Below are positions 1 through 11,400 of a stretch of DNA of 64,000 nt, in pieces. The notes below the pieces were generated by a model that did not search any database, was not told the DNA's origin, and saw only the letters and a program-made list of their open reading frames with translations. Source of the DNA: Testudinibacter aquarius. Its GTDB lineage: Bacteria > Pseudomonadota > Gammaproteobacteria > Enterobacterales > Pasteurellaceae. Made by a program: the position numbers and the translations under genes. Every line of letters begins with the position of its first letter. Positions within the stretch are counted from its first letter, which is position 1. The DNA lies in contig NZ_SMCP01000004.1 of the NCBI RefSeq assembly GCF_004342725.1, positions 186,001 through 250,000 of the forward strand, written 5' to 3'.

Positions 1-3000
1 GTTATTTCTAAACCATCTGTGTGATAGGCAACAGTAAAGGCGGTTCGTCACAAGTGTTTGATGATTTCTAAACCATCTGTGTGATAGGCAACTCGACAAA
101 TGCAGATTCAGTCTAATCTTGACTTTTCTAAACCATCTGTGTGATAGGCAACTGCGCAATCAGCATTTTCACAAACTTGGTCGTTTTCTAAACCATCTGT
201 GTGATAGGCAACTTTTACTATCCCAGATGTGACAATCGCAGTCTTTTCTAAACCATCTGTGTGATAGGCAACAATGTTAATTCGCTTTCTGAAACGCCTA
301 GTGCTTTCTAAACCATCTGTGTGATAGGCAACTAACAATACCAACCCCTTTACCGCTTCTAGTTTTTCTAAACCATCTGTGTGATAGGCAACGAAAACCT
401 CTCTTTTCTTTTTATTTTGATATGTTTCTAAACCATCTGTGTGATAGGCAACGCTGTGTAAAATACCGCTGTGTTGCGCATTCTTTTCTAAACCATCTGT
501 GTGATAGGCAACACCTCCGTTTTGATACTCCTGCGGCAACTGCCTTTCTAAACCATCTGTGTGATAGGCAACCAAAAAGACCACTGTCGGGGCGCATATC
601 TGATTTTCTAAACCATCTGTGTGATAGGCAACCGATCACCATCGCCGACGGCACGTTTGCCAAATTTCTAAACCATCTGTGTGATAGGCAACCATCTGGG
701 AAATGGTGCGCCAATACCGCACTTTTTCTAAACCATCTGTGTGATAGGCAACTTATGGGGCATTCGCGCCCGTTCCGGCGCAGGTTTCTAAACCATCTGT
801 GTGATAGGCAACTGAGTAGCTTGCAAACCTTAACTGCGCTTGGCTTTCTAAACCATCTGTGTGATAGGCAACGCTGGACGGTTGTTGATGCGTTTGGCGG
901 CTCCGTTTCTAAACCATCTGTGTGATAGGCAACTCCGCCAACTTGATAAAAAAGGTCTTGTTCAATTTCTAAACCATCTGTGTGATAGGCAACAAACCAT
1001 ACTATCACAATATAGTGGTTCCGGTGTTTCTAAACCATCTGTGTGATAGGCAACTCACTGCCGGCACCTTCACAGTCATTCATTTTTTTCTAAACCATCT
1101 GTGTGATAGGCAACAGTTACCCAGAATCCTGTATTTGGACTTTGAGTTTTCTAAACCATCTGTGTGATAGGCAACGTGTGATAGCGGTGATTTTACTTAT
1201 GTTCAGTTTTCTAAACCATCTGTGTGATAGGCAACTCAGGAGGGTGGTAAGCCCCTTTTCTGATTTTTTTCTAAACCATCTGTGTGATAGGCAACTTATT
1301 AAAGTTACCAATCACCTGTCCAGCTTTTTTCTAAACCATCTGTGTGATAGGCAACAGGCTGTTGATGTGATTAATCAGCGAGATATATTTCTAAACCATC
1401 TGTGTGATAGGCAACTAATGCAGCTAATGCAGCAAGTGCAGCAGCTATTTCTAAACCATCTGTGTGATAGGCAACTTGCACGATGATGTCGCCGTCTTCA
1501 AAATCGTTTTCTAAACCATCTGTGTGATAGGCAACAGTATTTCCGCTATAGTGAGCGGCATATTCGGTTTCTAAACCATCTGTGTGATAGGCAACAATGC
1601 AATTCAGCGCCGTTGCTCAATACGATCTTTCTAAACCATCTGTGTGATAGGCAACCCCGGTAATTGCCGCAATCGTAAGTCCAATCTTTTCTAAACCATC
1701 TGTGTGATAGGCAACTGACCGCACTTTGAATCCCATTAATTGCTGTTTTTCTAAACCATCTGTGTGATAGGCAACTCAAGTGCGGTCTGCTCCAGTGTTG
1801 CACGTCGTTTCTAAACCATCTGTGTGATAGGCAACAGCAACGCCACATTTATCAGCTAAATCAGCCTTTTCTAAACCATCTGTGTGATAGGCAACGTACA
1901 GACAGCACGGAAACCCTGCGGCAAGTGTTTCTAAACCATCTGTGTGATAGGCAACTTAGCAATGTGCGCTGATAATCCAGATATGCATTTCTAAACCATC
2001 TGTGTGATAGGCAACAGCAACGCCACATTTATCAGCTAAATCAGCCTTTTCTAAACCATCTGTGTGATAGGCAACGTACAGACAGCACGGAAACCCTGCG
2101 GCAAGTGTTTCTAAACCATCTGTGTGATAGGCAACTTAGCAATGTGCGCTGATAATCCAGATATGCATTTCTAAACCATCTGTGTGATAGGCAACGCTCG
2201 ATTAGCCTTTCTTTCGTTCGGCGTAACTTTCTAAACCATCTGTGTGATAGGCAACGGTTTTACCGCCAGTGGTGGGCGATTGTCAATTTTCTAAACCATC
2301 TGTGTGATAGGCAACCATTGAATCGTGGAAAAAAGATCCTCGCTTAGTTTCTAAACCATCTGTGTGATAGGCAACACAGTGCTTTATTGTTCATATTTGA
2401 TCTGTTATTTCTAAACCATCTGTGTGATAGGCAACATTTGCACTTGATGATTGACCACCGTCAACGGTTTCTAAACCATCTGTGTGATAGGCAACAAAAT
2501 ACCTTGCTTGTTCCTCAAAAGTAAATTTTTCTAAACCATCTGTGTGATAGGCAACAAGCCAAACACAAGCCGATGAAATCGGCGAATTTTCTAAACCATC
2601 TGTGTGATAGGCAACGACTGCTTACCGCCAGTGGTGTTGGAAATGGTTTTCTAAACCATCTGTGTGATAGGCAACAAGCTGAATAATCACCCGCTTAATG
2701 CGGTCTTTTTCTAAACCATCTGTGTGATAGGCAACTTTGGGCGAACGACGATGACAGAGTTCCTGCATTTCTAAACCATCTGTGTGATAGGCAACGAACG
2801 CAGTATGACGACATTAGTCTGTCCGGTTTTCTAAACCATCTGTGTGATAGGCAACTCCCGCTTAGTCGGTATGCTCTCGTTGAACATTTTCTAAACCATC
2901 TGTGTGATAGGCAACCATATCATCGTTGATGATCAGCTGGCGGGTCATTTCTAAACCATCTGTGTGATAGGCAACACAATGCGCTGTTGCAGTGTGCTTT

Positions 3001-4295
3001 TCGGCATTTTCTAAACCATCTGTGTGATAGGCAACTCTCACTTTTTGTTGATGAAAATAAAATAAACTTTCTAAACCATCTGTGTGATAGGCAACGTACA
3101 GCTTTAGCAAAGTCATAGCCGCTTTGCTTTCTAAACCATCTGTGTGATAGGCAACAGTAAACGGAGTGGTGAATCTTACTTTAAAAATTTCTAAACCATC
3201 TGTGTGATAGGCAACATCAGCCTCATGCCTTATCCTTGTCCTCTTTCTTTCTAAACCATCTGTGTGATAGGCAACGAAAAGGACGAAAATTATTTGCGCG
3301 ATATAATTTTCTAAACCATCTGTGTGATAGGCAACAATACGCCACTGCCATAGGCAACTTCTCAGCATTTCTAAACCATCTGTGTGATAGGCAACTTAAC
3401 TTGCATAGCCTGCTGCACACCCCCAAATTTCTAAACCATCTGTGTGATAGGCAACGTGCTGACGGCGGCATTCGGTTACGGCGTATGTTTCTAAACCATC
3501 TGTGTGATAGGCAACATGGGAAAATATAATGCATCACCTTTTTTCAATTTCTAAACCATCTGTGTGATAGGCAACCATAGTTTCTCCTTTCAGCCCCGCC
3601 CGAAAGCTTTCTAAACCATCTGTGTGATAGGCAACATGTACGTAATCTACTGAAAAGTCGGCAAATCTTTCTAAACCATCTGTGTGATAGGCAACATAGT
3701 GATAAACTTGTTGAGCTGTGTCGTAGATTTCTAAACCATCTGTGTGATAGGCAACTTGAAGCCTTAGAAGACGCCATTTTTAGTGGTTTTCTAAACCATC
3801 TGTGTGATAGGCAACTTCACTTACGGCTCAGTCTGTTCAGGCATTGATTTCTAAACCATCTGTGTGATAGGCAACTGGATTTATAAGCGTGTAAGTTCAA
3901 AGCCTTGTTTCTAAACCATCTGTGTGATAGGCAACACTACGCCCTGTTGCTCCAATTTAGAATTTAATTTCTAAACCATCTGTGTGATAGGCAACGGCGT
4001 AAGCCGTTCGGGTTTTTCGCCTTTATTTTTCTAAACCATCTGTGTGATAGGCAACGAATTCGGCGAGAGCGTGCGCTGTTGTGCCGATTTCTAAACCATC
4101 TGTGTGATAGGCAACTGATCGACAGTGCGAGGAATACAATACCGCAATTTCTAAACCATCTGTGTGATAGGCAACCGTGAAAAAACATGTTTTCATACGC
4201 GCGCATATTTCTAAACCATCTGTGTGATAGGCAACTTTAACTGCTTAACTGCGGCGTTATACTGCAATTTCTAAACCATCTGTGTGATAGGCAAC
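1..4295 (-). CRISPR. Type I-F CRISPR array, at least 72 repeats, 5'-truncated by window edge
   Basis: A 28-bp repeat recurs once every 60 bp from position 5 to 4295, giving 72 copies and 71 complete spacers; I saw no base change in any copy. Spacers are 32 nt except three of 33 nt (873-905, 994-1026, 1115-1147). In crRNA sense (minus strand) the repeat starts GTTGCCTATC and ends GATGGTTTAGAAA, the type I-F layout: a 5-bp stem (repeat positions 6-10 with 16-20), a 5-nt loop, and an 8-nt tail that becomes the crRNA 5' handle after Cas6f cleavage. Minus-strand transcription is supported by this orientation and by a leader between the last repeat and cas6f. The left end lies outside the window, so total size is unknown. 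Open frames across the array are artefacts of the 60-bp period. Confidence 0.98.
1808..2167. repeat. Tandem duplication of three repeat-spacer units inside the array
   Basis: The 180-bp block 1808-1987 (three repeats plus spacers 1836-1867, 1896-1927, 1956-1987) is repeated base for base at 1988-2167 (spacers 2016-2047, 2076-2107, 2136-2167). Independent acquisition of three identical spacers in the same order is implausible, so this is a segmental duplication by recombination or slippage between repeats. Confidence 0.97.
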
Positions 4296-4298
4296 TAG

Positions 4299-4376
4299 AA
4301 GATTACACCTAAAATAATAGTCAAGGCAAGGGATGACATTAAAACCTTGCGCTTGACCATTATTTTAAGTAATCTT
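4299..4376. repeat. Long inverted repeat in the CRISPR leader
   Basis: The left arm 4299-4331 begins AAGATTAC and contains TAAAATAAT and GTCAAG. The right arm 4345-4376 is its near-perfect reverse complement (ends GTAATCTT), with a 13-nt loop at 4332-4344. Only a few bases are mismatched or bulged over 32-33 bp. It starts 3 nt from the first repeat. Possible roles are a cruciform or integrase-docking element, or an RNA hairpin at the 5' end of the pre-crRNA; there is no T tract typical of a terminator. Confidence 0.85.
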
Positions 4377-4377
4377 G

Positions 4378-4390
4378 TAACAATTTGATA
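4378..4390 (-). promoter_or_regulatory. Predicted IHF binding site in leader
   Basis: The minus strand reads TATCAAATTGTTA, matching every fixed position of the IHF consensus WATCAANNNNTTR. It lies about 83 bp from the first repeat, just outside the inverted repeat. Its position in a leader makes a role in spacer integration likely. Confidence 0.6.
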
Positions 4391-4428
4391 AATAACAAAT
4401 TTTTAAAGAGCGGTTTTATGAAGGTATT

Positions 4429-5076
4429 TTACCAAGCCGGAACTGTTGTTGTGCTGCTTAATCCATAACTGCTAAAAGCACCCGCTACTGGTCCATTCAC
4501 TCGTAACTGTTCGATCTCTAAAGAATATTGCTGCTTTGTCCGCAAACTTTGCATAATAATAAAAGGGCGGCGTTTTAACACTGGATTTTCGTAATGCTCA
4601 AGAGATTCTTGGAGTGTGACATTATGAACTTCCATAAAACGCTGCACTCTTGCCTCTTTCGCTTCTTCAAAGCTGAGATTATGCTTTTTCGCATAATCCC
4701 GGGTATATTTGTCATTATTCGTACGCTGGCGTAAGCGTTTGACCACAAGGTGTTCAGTAACATTTGATGGTACATTCTGAATACTTAGTATATGAACGTA
4801 ATCCTTCAGTCTTTCCAACCAATGAGAAATATTCAGCTGCTCTAGCATTTCTTTTTTGTGGGAAAAAATACGCAATTTGCAACCTAATGTCATGATTGTC
4901 TTGTTATTTTCCTTAATATATTGATATTCAGGAAAACTGACGCCAATCTCACTGACCGAATTTGGGTGTTGCAGCTCCACTAATGCCAAATGCAGCTGAG
5001 TATATAGCTTGCTCCAGATAAAATAAGGTGAAATATCGGGGCTTTTGATAATAGTTAGATCTTGGTAGTACTGCAT
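4429..5076 (-). CDS. cas6f: Cas6f (Csy4) crRNA-processing endoribonuclease, 215 aa
   Basis: This nuclease cuts the pre-crRNA 3' of the repeat hairpin and stays bound to it in the type I-F Cascade. The start at 5076 gives MQYYQDLTI, the usual Csy4 amino terminus, and places the catalytic histidine at residue 29, as in Pseudomonas Csy4. A longer in-frame start at 5181 would overlap cas7f and is rejected. The C-terminus has the family motif FSSYGLSSTTTVP. It is the last gene of the cas operon, 5 bp after cas7f and next to the leader. It must accept a hairpin with a U-G wobble and an ACACA loop, unlike the GUAUA-type loop of the well-studied enzyme. Confidence 0.95.
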   Translation of the reverse strand: MQYYQDLTIIKSPDISPYFIWSKLYTQLHLALVELQHPNSVSEIGVSFPEYQYIKENNKTIMTLGCKLRIFSHKKEMLEQLNISHWLERLKDYVHILSIQNVPSNVTEHLVVKRLRQRTNNDKYTRDYAKKHNLSFEEAKEARVQRFMEVHNVTLQESLEHYENPVLKRRPFIIMQSLRTKQQYSLEIEQLRVNGPVAGAFSSYGLSSTTTVPAW

Positions 5077-5081
5077 ATCGT

Positions 5082-6074
5082 TTACTCCTTGCCGCTTGCA
5101 CCAAACACACCGCCACGGATAAGCACTCCGATGACATAATGCTGTTGTTCGAGCATCGGTTTTTTCCCTTTTAATACCCAATTATCAAACAAGGTATAAA
5201 AATCTTGTTTCTGTTTTGGCTGGCGAAAAGCTTTACCCATTGAGGTCACCGCGCCATAAGGTTCAATTGCAATCGGAAATTTGGCATCTAGATACCAGTT
5301 ATCAATTGTACGAATAGCATTACTGATTTTTTGTGAGTGCATTCCTGCTTTATCACTGATCTGATAAAGCACTTTGCTTTTCTTATTTCCGGTATCCAGT
5401 ACCAACTCTTGTGAAGGATAAACCTCCTGTCCGTAGCCAACGCTGACTTTTGCTTCGATTTTCAATAAAATAAACGCTGCACCGGATAAACCTTGTTCTA
5501 TCCATTTTGCAACTGTTTGAATTGGTTGATCGTTCTCAAAAGTGTCCAGTTTATACGCTAAAGCATTATCTATACTTACCGACTGCTCACCGCACTTTAT
5601 GGTTAACTCAATCTTTTCTGCACCTACGCGGTTGCGCCATAGCCAACGTCCATTCAAAATATTATTCGCATAGCGCTGTGCTAGCACTGCAAACCCTTGC
5701 TCTGCAATATAACTTTCAACAGTATCAACCAAAGCCTTTTGGTAATCTTGGTCGTTACACACACTTGGTCTGCCGTTAAAAGGAAGCACTTTACACGTCC
5801 ATTTCACAATTAAAGTATCATTTTCAGGATCTAATGCGGCAGAATCAACTTTCTGCAAATTGGCTTTTTCAACTTCCGCATCCAGTTTCTCTGGGTCATT
5901 AACTAGAGCATTTTTTAGACGGTTACTGATTGTACCGCGTACCGATTTTTCTTTTACTTTAACATCGGTTTGCTTTGAATTCGGATTATTACTATCAATT
6001 TGCCAAAAAACAGCATCAGAAATATCCAAATTACGTTCAAAAGCCAAGACAGTGGCGACGGTTAATTTACTCAT
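5082..6074 (-). CDS. cas7f: Cas7f (Csy3) Cascade backbone subunit, 330 aa
   Basis: This is the RAMP-type subunit that forms the six-copy filament along the crRNA spacer in the I-F surveillance complex. The amino terminus ([23 protein letters not shown]) and the region with [16 protein letters not shown] are characteristic of Csy3, and the length fits the usual 330-340 residues. It starts 1 bp after the cas5f stop, indicating translational coupling. Codon use and embedded USS cores in this operon resemble the surrounding chromosome. Confidence 0.95.
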   Translation of the reverse strand: MSKLTVATVLAFERNLDISDAVFWQIDSNNPNSKQTDVKVKEKSVRGTISNRLKNALVNDPEKLDAEVEKANLQKVDSAALDPENDTLIVKWTCKVLPFNGRPSVCNDQDYQKALVDTVESYIAEQGFAVLAQRYANNILNGRWLWRNRVGAEKIELTIKCGEQSVSIDNALAYKLDTFENDQPIQTVAKWIEQGLSGAAFILLKIEAKVSVGYGQEVYPSQELVLDTGNKKSKVLYQISDKAGMHSQKISNAIRTIDNWYLDAKFPIAIEPYGAVTSMGKAFRQPKQKQDFYTLFDNWVLKGKKPMLEQQHYVIGVLIRGGVFGASGKE

Positions 6075-6075
6075 T

Positions 6076-7065
6076 TTATTGCTCCTTTAAAAAAGTATTA
6101 ATATAATCAAACTGCGTGTTTTGAATGGTTAAATATAAATCCTGTTCTGCAATGTGGTGGTAGTGCCAAAATGCTTTGTTGAGATCATTAATTCGATGTG
6201 GGAACACCCATTTGCCCAAACTGTAAACTGCTTCGACATATTGACTGGAATATTCAGCATTACGGCTATTCTGCATTTTTCCGGCTTCAACACTGTCAGC
6301 AATTCCTTGAAACCCAATCGCCATTGACACCAGCCAACCTCGACCGCTCTTTGGAGAAACGGTTTGCCAGACGGTCTTACCTTTCTCTTGTTGCTCTATC
6401 GGAATATGCTGTAGTGTCACAACATCAATCAAGGCATCGAGTGCGGTGGCAGTCGGATTTTTATGTTGCTGAATTTGGGTAAGCTCAATCAAATCCTGTT
6501 GTGCGTTCATTAGCACAAAAGCGGGTAATAGGTGTCGAGAAATCTCACCGATTGCTTCCGCCTGAATATATTCAACGGATTTTAATCCCAGTACACTTCC
6601 ACCGGCTAACCGCTGTTGTTGGATCCACTGCCGGCTTAAATTGACTAATTGTGTTTGACACTGCTCATCTTCAAGCGGCCAAATATTTTCCGCAAAGACT
6701 TCCACTACCAGCGTCACCAGCAAATTACATTTTCCCTCCTCGATAATTGAGGCTACTGAACCGTCTTTTTTAATCGGGTTTCGGGTTTGATTAAAAGTAT
6801 AATCACTATAATCACTTTGGCGATAGGCTTTAACTTGACAATCATGGCACGCAATTAAAACGCCTTTCAATGATAAACCGACCTCGTTCAACTCCTCTGG
6901 CAATTGATGCTGTTGCAGGCGGCGTGACATTGCATGAAATGCCCCCAAAAAACCGCTAACTGCCGGAAAACCATAAGTGATCGGACTGGAAATGCTGTTT
7001 GCATCTTGAATCTTGACACGCTTAAAAATCAGATAGCCTACCCGTTCTTGCTGTTGTTCGGTCAT
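6076..7065 (-). CDS. cas5f: Cas5f (Csy2) Cascade subunit, 329 aa
   Basis: Csy2 forms a heterodimer with Csy1 that caps the 5' handle of the crRNA and helps recognise the PAM. Family features seen are the early [18 protein letters not shown] segment, [19 protein letters not shown], and the central [10 protein letters not shown] stretch. The length is normal. It overlaps cas8f by 4 bp and is followed 1 bp later by cas7f, so the Cascade genes form one tightly coupled unit. Confidence 0.94.
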   Translation of the reverse strand: MTEQQQERVGYLIFKRVKIQDANSISSPITYGFPAVSGFLGAFHAMSRRLQQHQLPEELNEVGLSLKGVLIACHDCQVKAYRQSDYSDYTFNQTRNPIKKDGSVASIIEEGKCNLLVTLVVEVFAENIWPLEDEQCQTQLVNLSRQWIQQQRLAGGSVLGLKSVEYIQAEAIGEISRHLLPAFVLMNAQQDLIELTQIQQHKNPTATALDALIDVVTLQHIPIEQQEKGKTVWQTVSPKSGRGWLVSMAIGFQGIADSVEAGKMQNSRNAEYSSQYVEAVYSLGKWVFPHRINDLNKAFWHYHHIAEQDLYLTIQNTQFDYINTFLKEQ

Positions 7066-8417
7066 TGAAATACCTCCTGTCCATATTGCAAACTCTCCTG
7101 AATCATTTCATTCATTTCCTTACGCCATTCTTGATGTTCGGCATCAGAAAAGTGTTTACTTATCTCCTTAAATTCAGCCTTTAACATACTGTTTAACCAA
7201 TTTGCAAAACGCTCTGCTACTTTATCGCGCCAATCCCCCGTTGCCCGATCTTGCTTGAACACTGCTTCACCATCCAACTCGATCCGTTTAGGATCAAGCC
7301 ATAATTTTTCATGGTAATTAAGTTTAATCTCACGCGTCCACCCGGCTTCTTTTTGCTGCTGGATTTCACTAACGGCTCCGATCAACCGAAATAAAATATC
7401 ATCTAAACAGGCTTTTCGAGCATCACGAATGGCCACATTGTTATAATTGGTTCTTCCTATTTTGAACAGTGACTTTAGTGGCTTACGGCAAAGATAAGCC
7501 AAACTTTTTGCAAAAAGACTCTCACTGTCATCGCCAATCGACAAAGAATAGGATTGTTTAAAGTGCGGTGGTAACGAAGGCAGCAAATAGTTCCGCCCTC
7601 CTTGTTTACTCATGAGTTGACTGACATTTTGCGGTTTTGTACCGCCCAAAATTGTCACTGCAATATTGAGAACACTCACATAAGGTTGCTGTTCCACCGT
7701 TTTTTTAAAGCGATTTTCACGCGCCGTTTTATTCTCTGTTGAAAAACGCAAAGCGATCATTTTTTGATACAACTCATGAGTTAATACAGACGGATAAAGT
7801 GGCACAAGACAACGATAATCATGGTGATTGAGTGGAAATAATAGCTGCTTATTCCGCTCGTGTGTCACCTGCTCACTCAATTCGTTAACCAGTGCGCTTT
7901 TAAACAATGTTTGATATCGTGCAGACCGCACTTTGTCATCGGCAAAAACACCGTCCAAAGCTGAGTGATCTTGCATAATCAAGGTGCGTAATTTGATGCC
8001 GGTTTCGGCAATTTCGGTATCCAAAAAAGCAGCTAAAGGTAGAGCAGCTGCGTTACCATTCGCATCTAAATAAGGGCTGTTTAAATGTTGTGAACCCAAG
8101 AAGCCCGGCGGTAAAGCGCGGTTAGTTTGAAAATTGATATTATCGCCTTTTGCATCAGGGTGAACACCTTTTGAAATATGTGAACCGAATTTTAATTGTT
8201 TCGCCATGCGTTCCGCCGCATCCTCCAACCAATCAACAAAACTGTATTTTTGCCTCATCGTCGCCAACGTAGCTTCAAGCTGATTAACTTTAGTCAGATC
8301 GTCGGCTTGCTGTGCCTTATCCAATTGCTTGCGCTCCGATTCGGTTTTTTTCTCATATTGAGCGGTTAAAAACGCCAAAACCGCACTTTTTACCTGAGCC
8401 GATGTTATTTCACTCAT
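7062..8417 (-). CDS. cas8f: Cas8f (Csy1) large Cascade subunit, 451 aa
   Basis: Csy1 binds the crRNA 5' end with Csy2, contacts the GG PAM on target DNA, and recruits Cas2-Cas3. Recognised from the conserved run GSHISKGVHPDAKGDNINF (residues about 95-115) and LGGTKPQNVSQLMSKQGGRNYLLPSLPP in the middle, written here in part only. The length is typical (about 430-460). It starts 15 bp after the cas2-cas3 stop and overlaps cas5f by 4 bp. Confidence 0.94.
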   Translation of the reverse strand: MSEITSAQVKSAVLAFLTAQYEKKTESERKQLDKAQQADDLTKVNQLEATLATMRQKYSFVDWLEDAAERMAKQLKFGSHISKGVHPDAKGDNINFQTNRALPPGFLGSQHLNSPYLDANGNAAALPLAAFLDTEIAETGIKLRTLIMQDHSALDGVFADDKVRSARYQTLFKSALVNELSEQVTHERNKQLLFPLNHHDYRCLVPLYPSVLTHELYQKMIALRFSTENKTARENRFKKTVEQQPYVSVLNIAVTILGGTKPQNVSQLMSKQGGRNYLLPSLPPHFKQSYSLSIGDDSESLFAKSLAYLCRKPLKSLFKIGRTNYNNVAIRDARKACLDDILFRLIGAVSEIQQQKEAGWTREIKLNYHEKLWLDPKRIELDGEAVFKQDRATGDWRDKVAERFANWLNSMLKAEFKEISKHFSDAEHQEWRKEMNEMIQESLQYGQEVFQ

Positions 8418-8432
8418 TTTCGCTCCTTCTTG

Positions 8433-11400
8433 CTATTTATTTCGCCAAAATCCCAACCATTCATTAAAAATCCAACCGTGGGTATTATCTGCTAATGCGA
8501 CACTGGAATATTTCAGTGCCAATCCGATTTTACTTCCCTCATTTTTTAGCCCGATTTTTGCCTGATAATCGGCAAACCATTTCAGCCCTTGCGCTAAATT
8601 GATATTCAGCCAAGCACTGACTTGCGAGTGTTCTAGTTCAATCTTCTGATACTGAATATACGCATTATGGGTTGCTGAATGCGCTAATTGGCACATTCTG
8701 ACTTGTTCCACTGAATACACATCAAAATTATCGCCATTTGGGATCAACAGCCATTCTTCCTCTGTTTGCCCAGCACGAAACGGGCTGAGAATTTGCAAAT
8801 GGCTACAAACACGATTGGATGTTGACTCGTCACGCCAATAGGCGTTCACCAGATTCAACTCATTATTGTTCATCAAGTCCTGAATAACCCGATGCTCCAG
8901 ATCCGTCAAAATACTATTCGCCTGCAAAATCTCAGCCTTATTAATCCGTACACTGGCATCTACACGCTGTAGCTGTTCTAATGGCATCAACCGTTGCATA
9001 TCGTGTGTTTCCAATTTAAATTGGTTACTTTCAAACCCGGGTCTAGTGAAAGCCACTTCACCCGGATGTTCTAATGCACGGATATTTTTCTGTAAAATCA
9101 ATAAATTCGGCGTTGTTGCTATTTTATTCGGCCGATGTCGCCAAATACGCCCTGCTAATTGGATAAGCGAACGCATTGACGAGGGTTCAGCAATCGCCCA
9201 ATCGTAGTCATGATCACGGCCAACCTCTGCTATCGGTGTTGCCAGCACAATAAAAATATGCTGTTTTTCAGGATATTGCTGCATTGCTTCGACAATATCG
9301 GATTGCTGAAAAAGACGCTCCGGACAGTCCATGTCACGTTTCAAAATTCGATCCAAACGGCTTTCTAAAATATTACGCAGCAGCAACAATTGTTTGGCAT
9401 GATAACAACAGAGGTGAAGATGAATATCGGGGGCAATTGATATACCTCGCATAAAGGCTTTTGCAATCTCGATAATATTTTTGGTATTGGCAATTCGGAT
9501 CAATCCGACACTAACACCTTGATTAGTCACAGGATGCTCTACATGATATTGTTGATGTAATGAAATTGCAGCATTGGCGAGAGTCTGTGCCAACTCATCG
9601 AAAAATTCCTGTATTTTTCCCTGAGAATAACCTGTGTTGAAAGGCAAAATAGCCGCGAATCGCCGAATCGGTTGTTGATGTAAAAAATCGAGCCGCTTTC
9701 GAATAAAAGCTAAATGTTCGTCACAAAACTGTCCGCTGTCTTTGCACAACGCCGTTTTCATTGCTTTCTGCTGTTCGTCAATCCAAGCACAAACCACTTG
9801 CGGTGCTGCTTTATTCTGATGACGGTGATAAAGCACTCTACCGGCAAGATAAGCATTGAATAATCCTTGAATCAAATCAGGAGGCAGCGTTGCGGAAGAA
9901 AGCAATACGCGTCCACCCAACAAACCGCTCAAGTGTACCAATCGACTCAATGCCGGCAAATCTGCCTGATCAAAGTCATCCGGTTCATCTAACACTAAAT
10001 CACTGCTCAATAATCGTAAAACCGGCAGCATATATTGTCCGCCACGCTTACATTCCGTTGCCTGAATTAAGTGATCAACCGTGCAAACCGCAATGGGGGA
10101 AAACAATAAAGAGTTGGCTTTCTGGCTATCCAGCAACCTTTCTAAATTTAGATTATCGTATTGACTGTAATCAATCTCCGAATCAACCACTTCATTGAGT
10201 ATCTCTGCTGCAGATTCACTCCCCCAAACCGTACTTAAAACATTATTTTCCGGCAATTCATTGATAGCCCCTTGCTGGTCTGAATTTTTATTTAACACTT
10301 CATACAATTGACGCTGTGCGTTGCCACCAACCAAAATAGCCAACTGCTCCGCATTCAAGCCCAAATTGTCACGGTAACTTTGCCCCGTTTGCAGGGTTAA
10401 AACCCGCAATCCCAAAGCAACAGTGAAACGCGCCCCTTTTTCTTTATCTGCCAGTGCATACATAATTCGAGCATTACCAATGGTTTTTCCACATCCGGTG
10501 GAAGCCATATTTACACCAAAAAAACCTTGTTCTTCTGACTGTTGCTGCACGGATTTTGCCAGCTGAAATGCTTTGTTCTGCCAACTAAATCGTGTAATCG
10601 AACTGTTTTGAATCAGGCTATCTTGCTGTTTTAATGTCGGTAATTCAGTTGCCACCACCGGCAAAATTCGGGCAAATTGCGCAGCAGCGTTTGCCACACC
10701 CAACAAGTGTTCGTCTAAACTCTGTTTAACCGCTTTTGTTTCTCGATCAGTATTTGCCGCCAATTCAATAAATGCTTTATCCCCAAATACGCGGCGTTTG
10801 TCCTCACTATCAAGACTAGAATAGTGATAATCCGCCATCATTAAGCATAATCGTGAAAATTGTAGCAACAGGCTGTCATCAATACTGCCCTTTTGCTGAC
10901 TAACTGCCTGTTCACTCAATTGCATCAATAGCGGATGCTGTAGGGCTTTATTTGCCCAGCGTTTTACTGCTTTTTGCCAGACCGCACTTTTTAAAACCAA
11001 ACTGTCAAAGCGCCAATAATCTGCTTGTTTTGAAGACGATAGACTATCAAGTAGCAGCGTATTTTTTACCCAGCAGTCAACCGCTTTCAACTGCTTGTAA
11101 AATATCGATAATGGTTGTTTAAAATACTTCCCACTTTTTAAATTTTCCGCAGTCGAAGAAACATAGCGTACTTTATCAAAAGGAGCAGTACGATGATGAG
11201 TGACGATTAGCCAGCCAATCCATTGCGCTAAGGGAGGAAAATCGGCAATTTTGCTACTTTCTCGGTTTTGTTGCAAAAATTGCTCAAGTGAAATGACGGG
11301 ATTGTGCAAATAAGTACCAAGATCGGTTAAACGCATTAACCATGCGTGATCGCTATCGCAACCTAGCAACAACCATTCAACTATTTTTAACGAAATCCAT

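Larger units (their letters stand above)
4296..4428 (-). promoter_or_regulatory. CRISPR leader
   Basis: This AT-rich 133-bp interval lies between the leader-proximal repeat (ends 4295) and the cas6f stop codon. It should hold the pre-crRNA promoter and the signals that direct new spacers to this end. It contains a long imperfect inverted repeat (4299-4376) and an exact IHF consensus (4378-4390). IHF-dependent adaptation at leaders is established for type I-E and I-F systems. No gene is seen in it. Confidence 0.75.

Noticed and set aside
108-4206. Open frames of 60-200 codons across the first 4.2 kb on both strands
   Set aside because: They repeat the translated CRISPR repeat (for example VAYHTDGLE or FLNHLCDRQ) every 20 residues, a consequence of the 60-bp period.
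5076-5181. Longer Cas6f with 35 extra amino-terminal residues
   Set aside because: The extension reads through the 3' end of cas7f in another frame, and the shorter start restores the family amino terminus with His29 in place.
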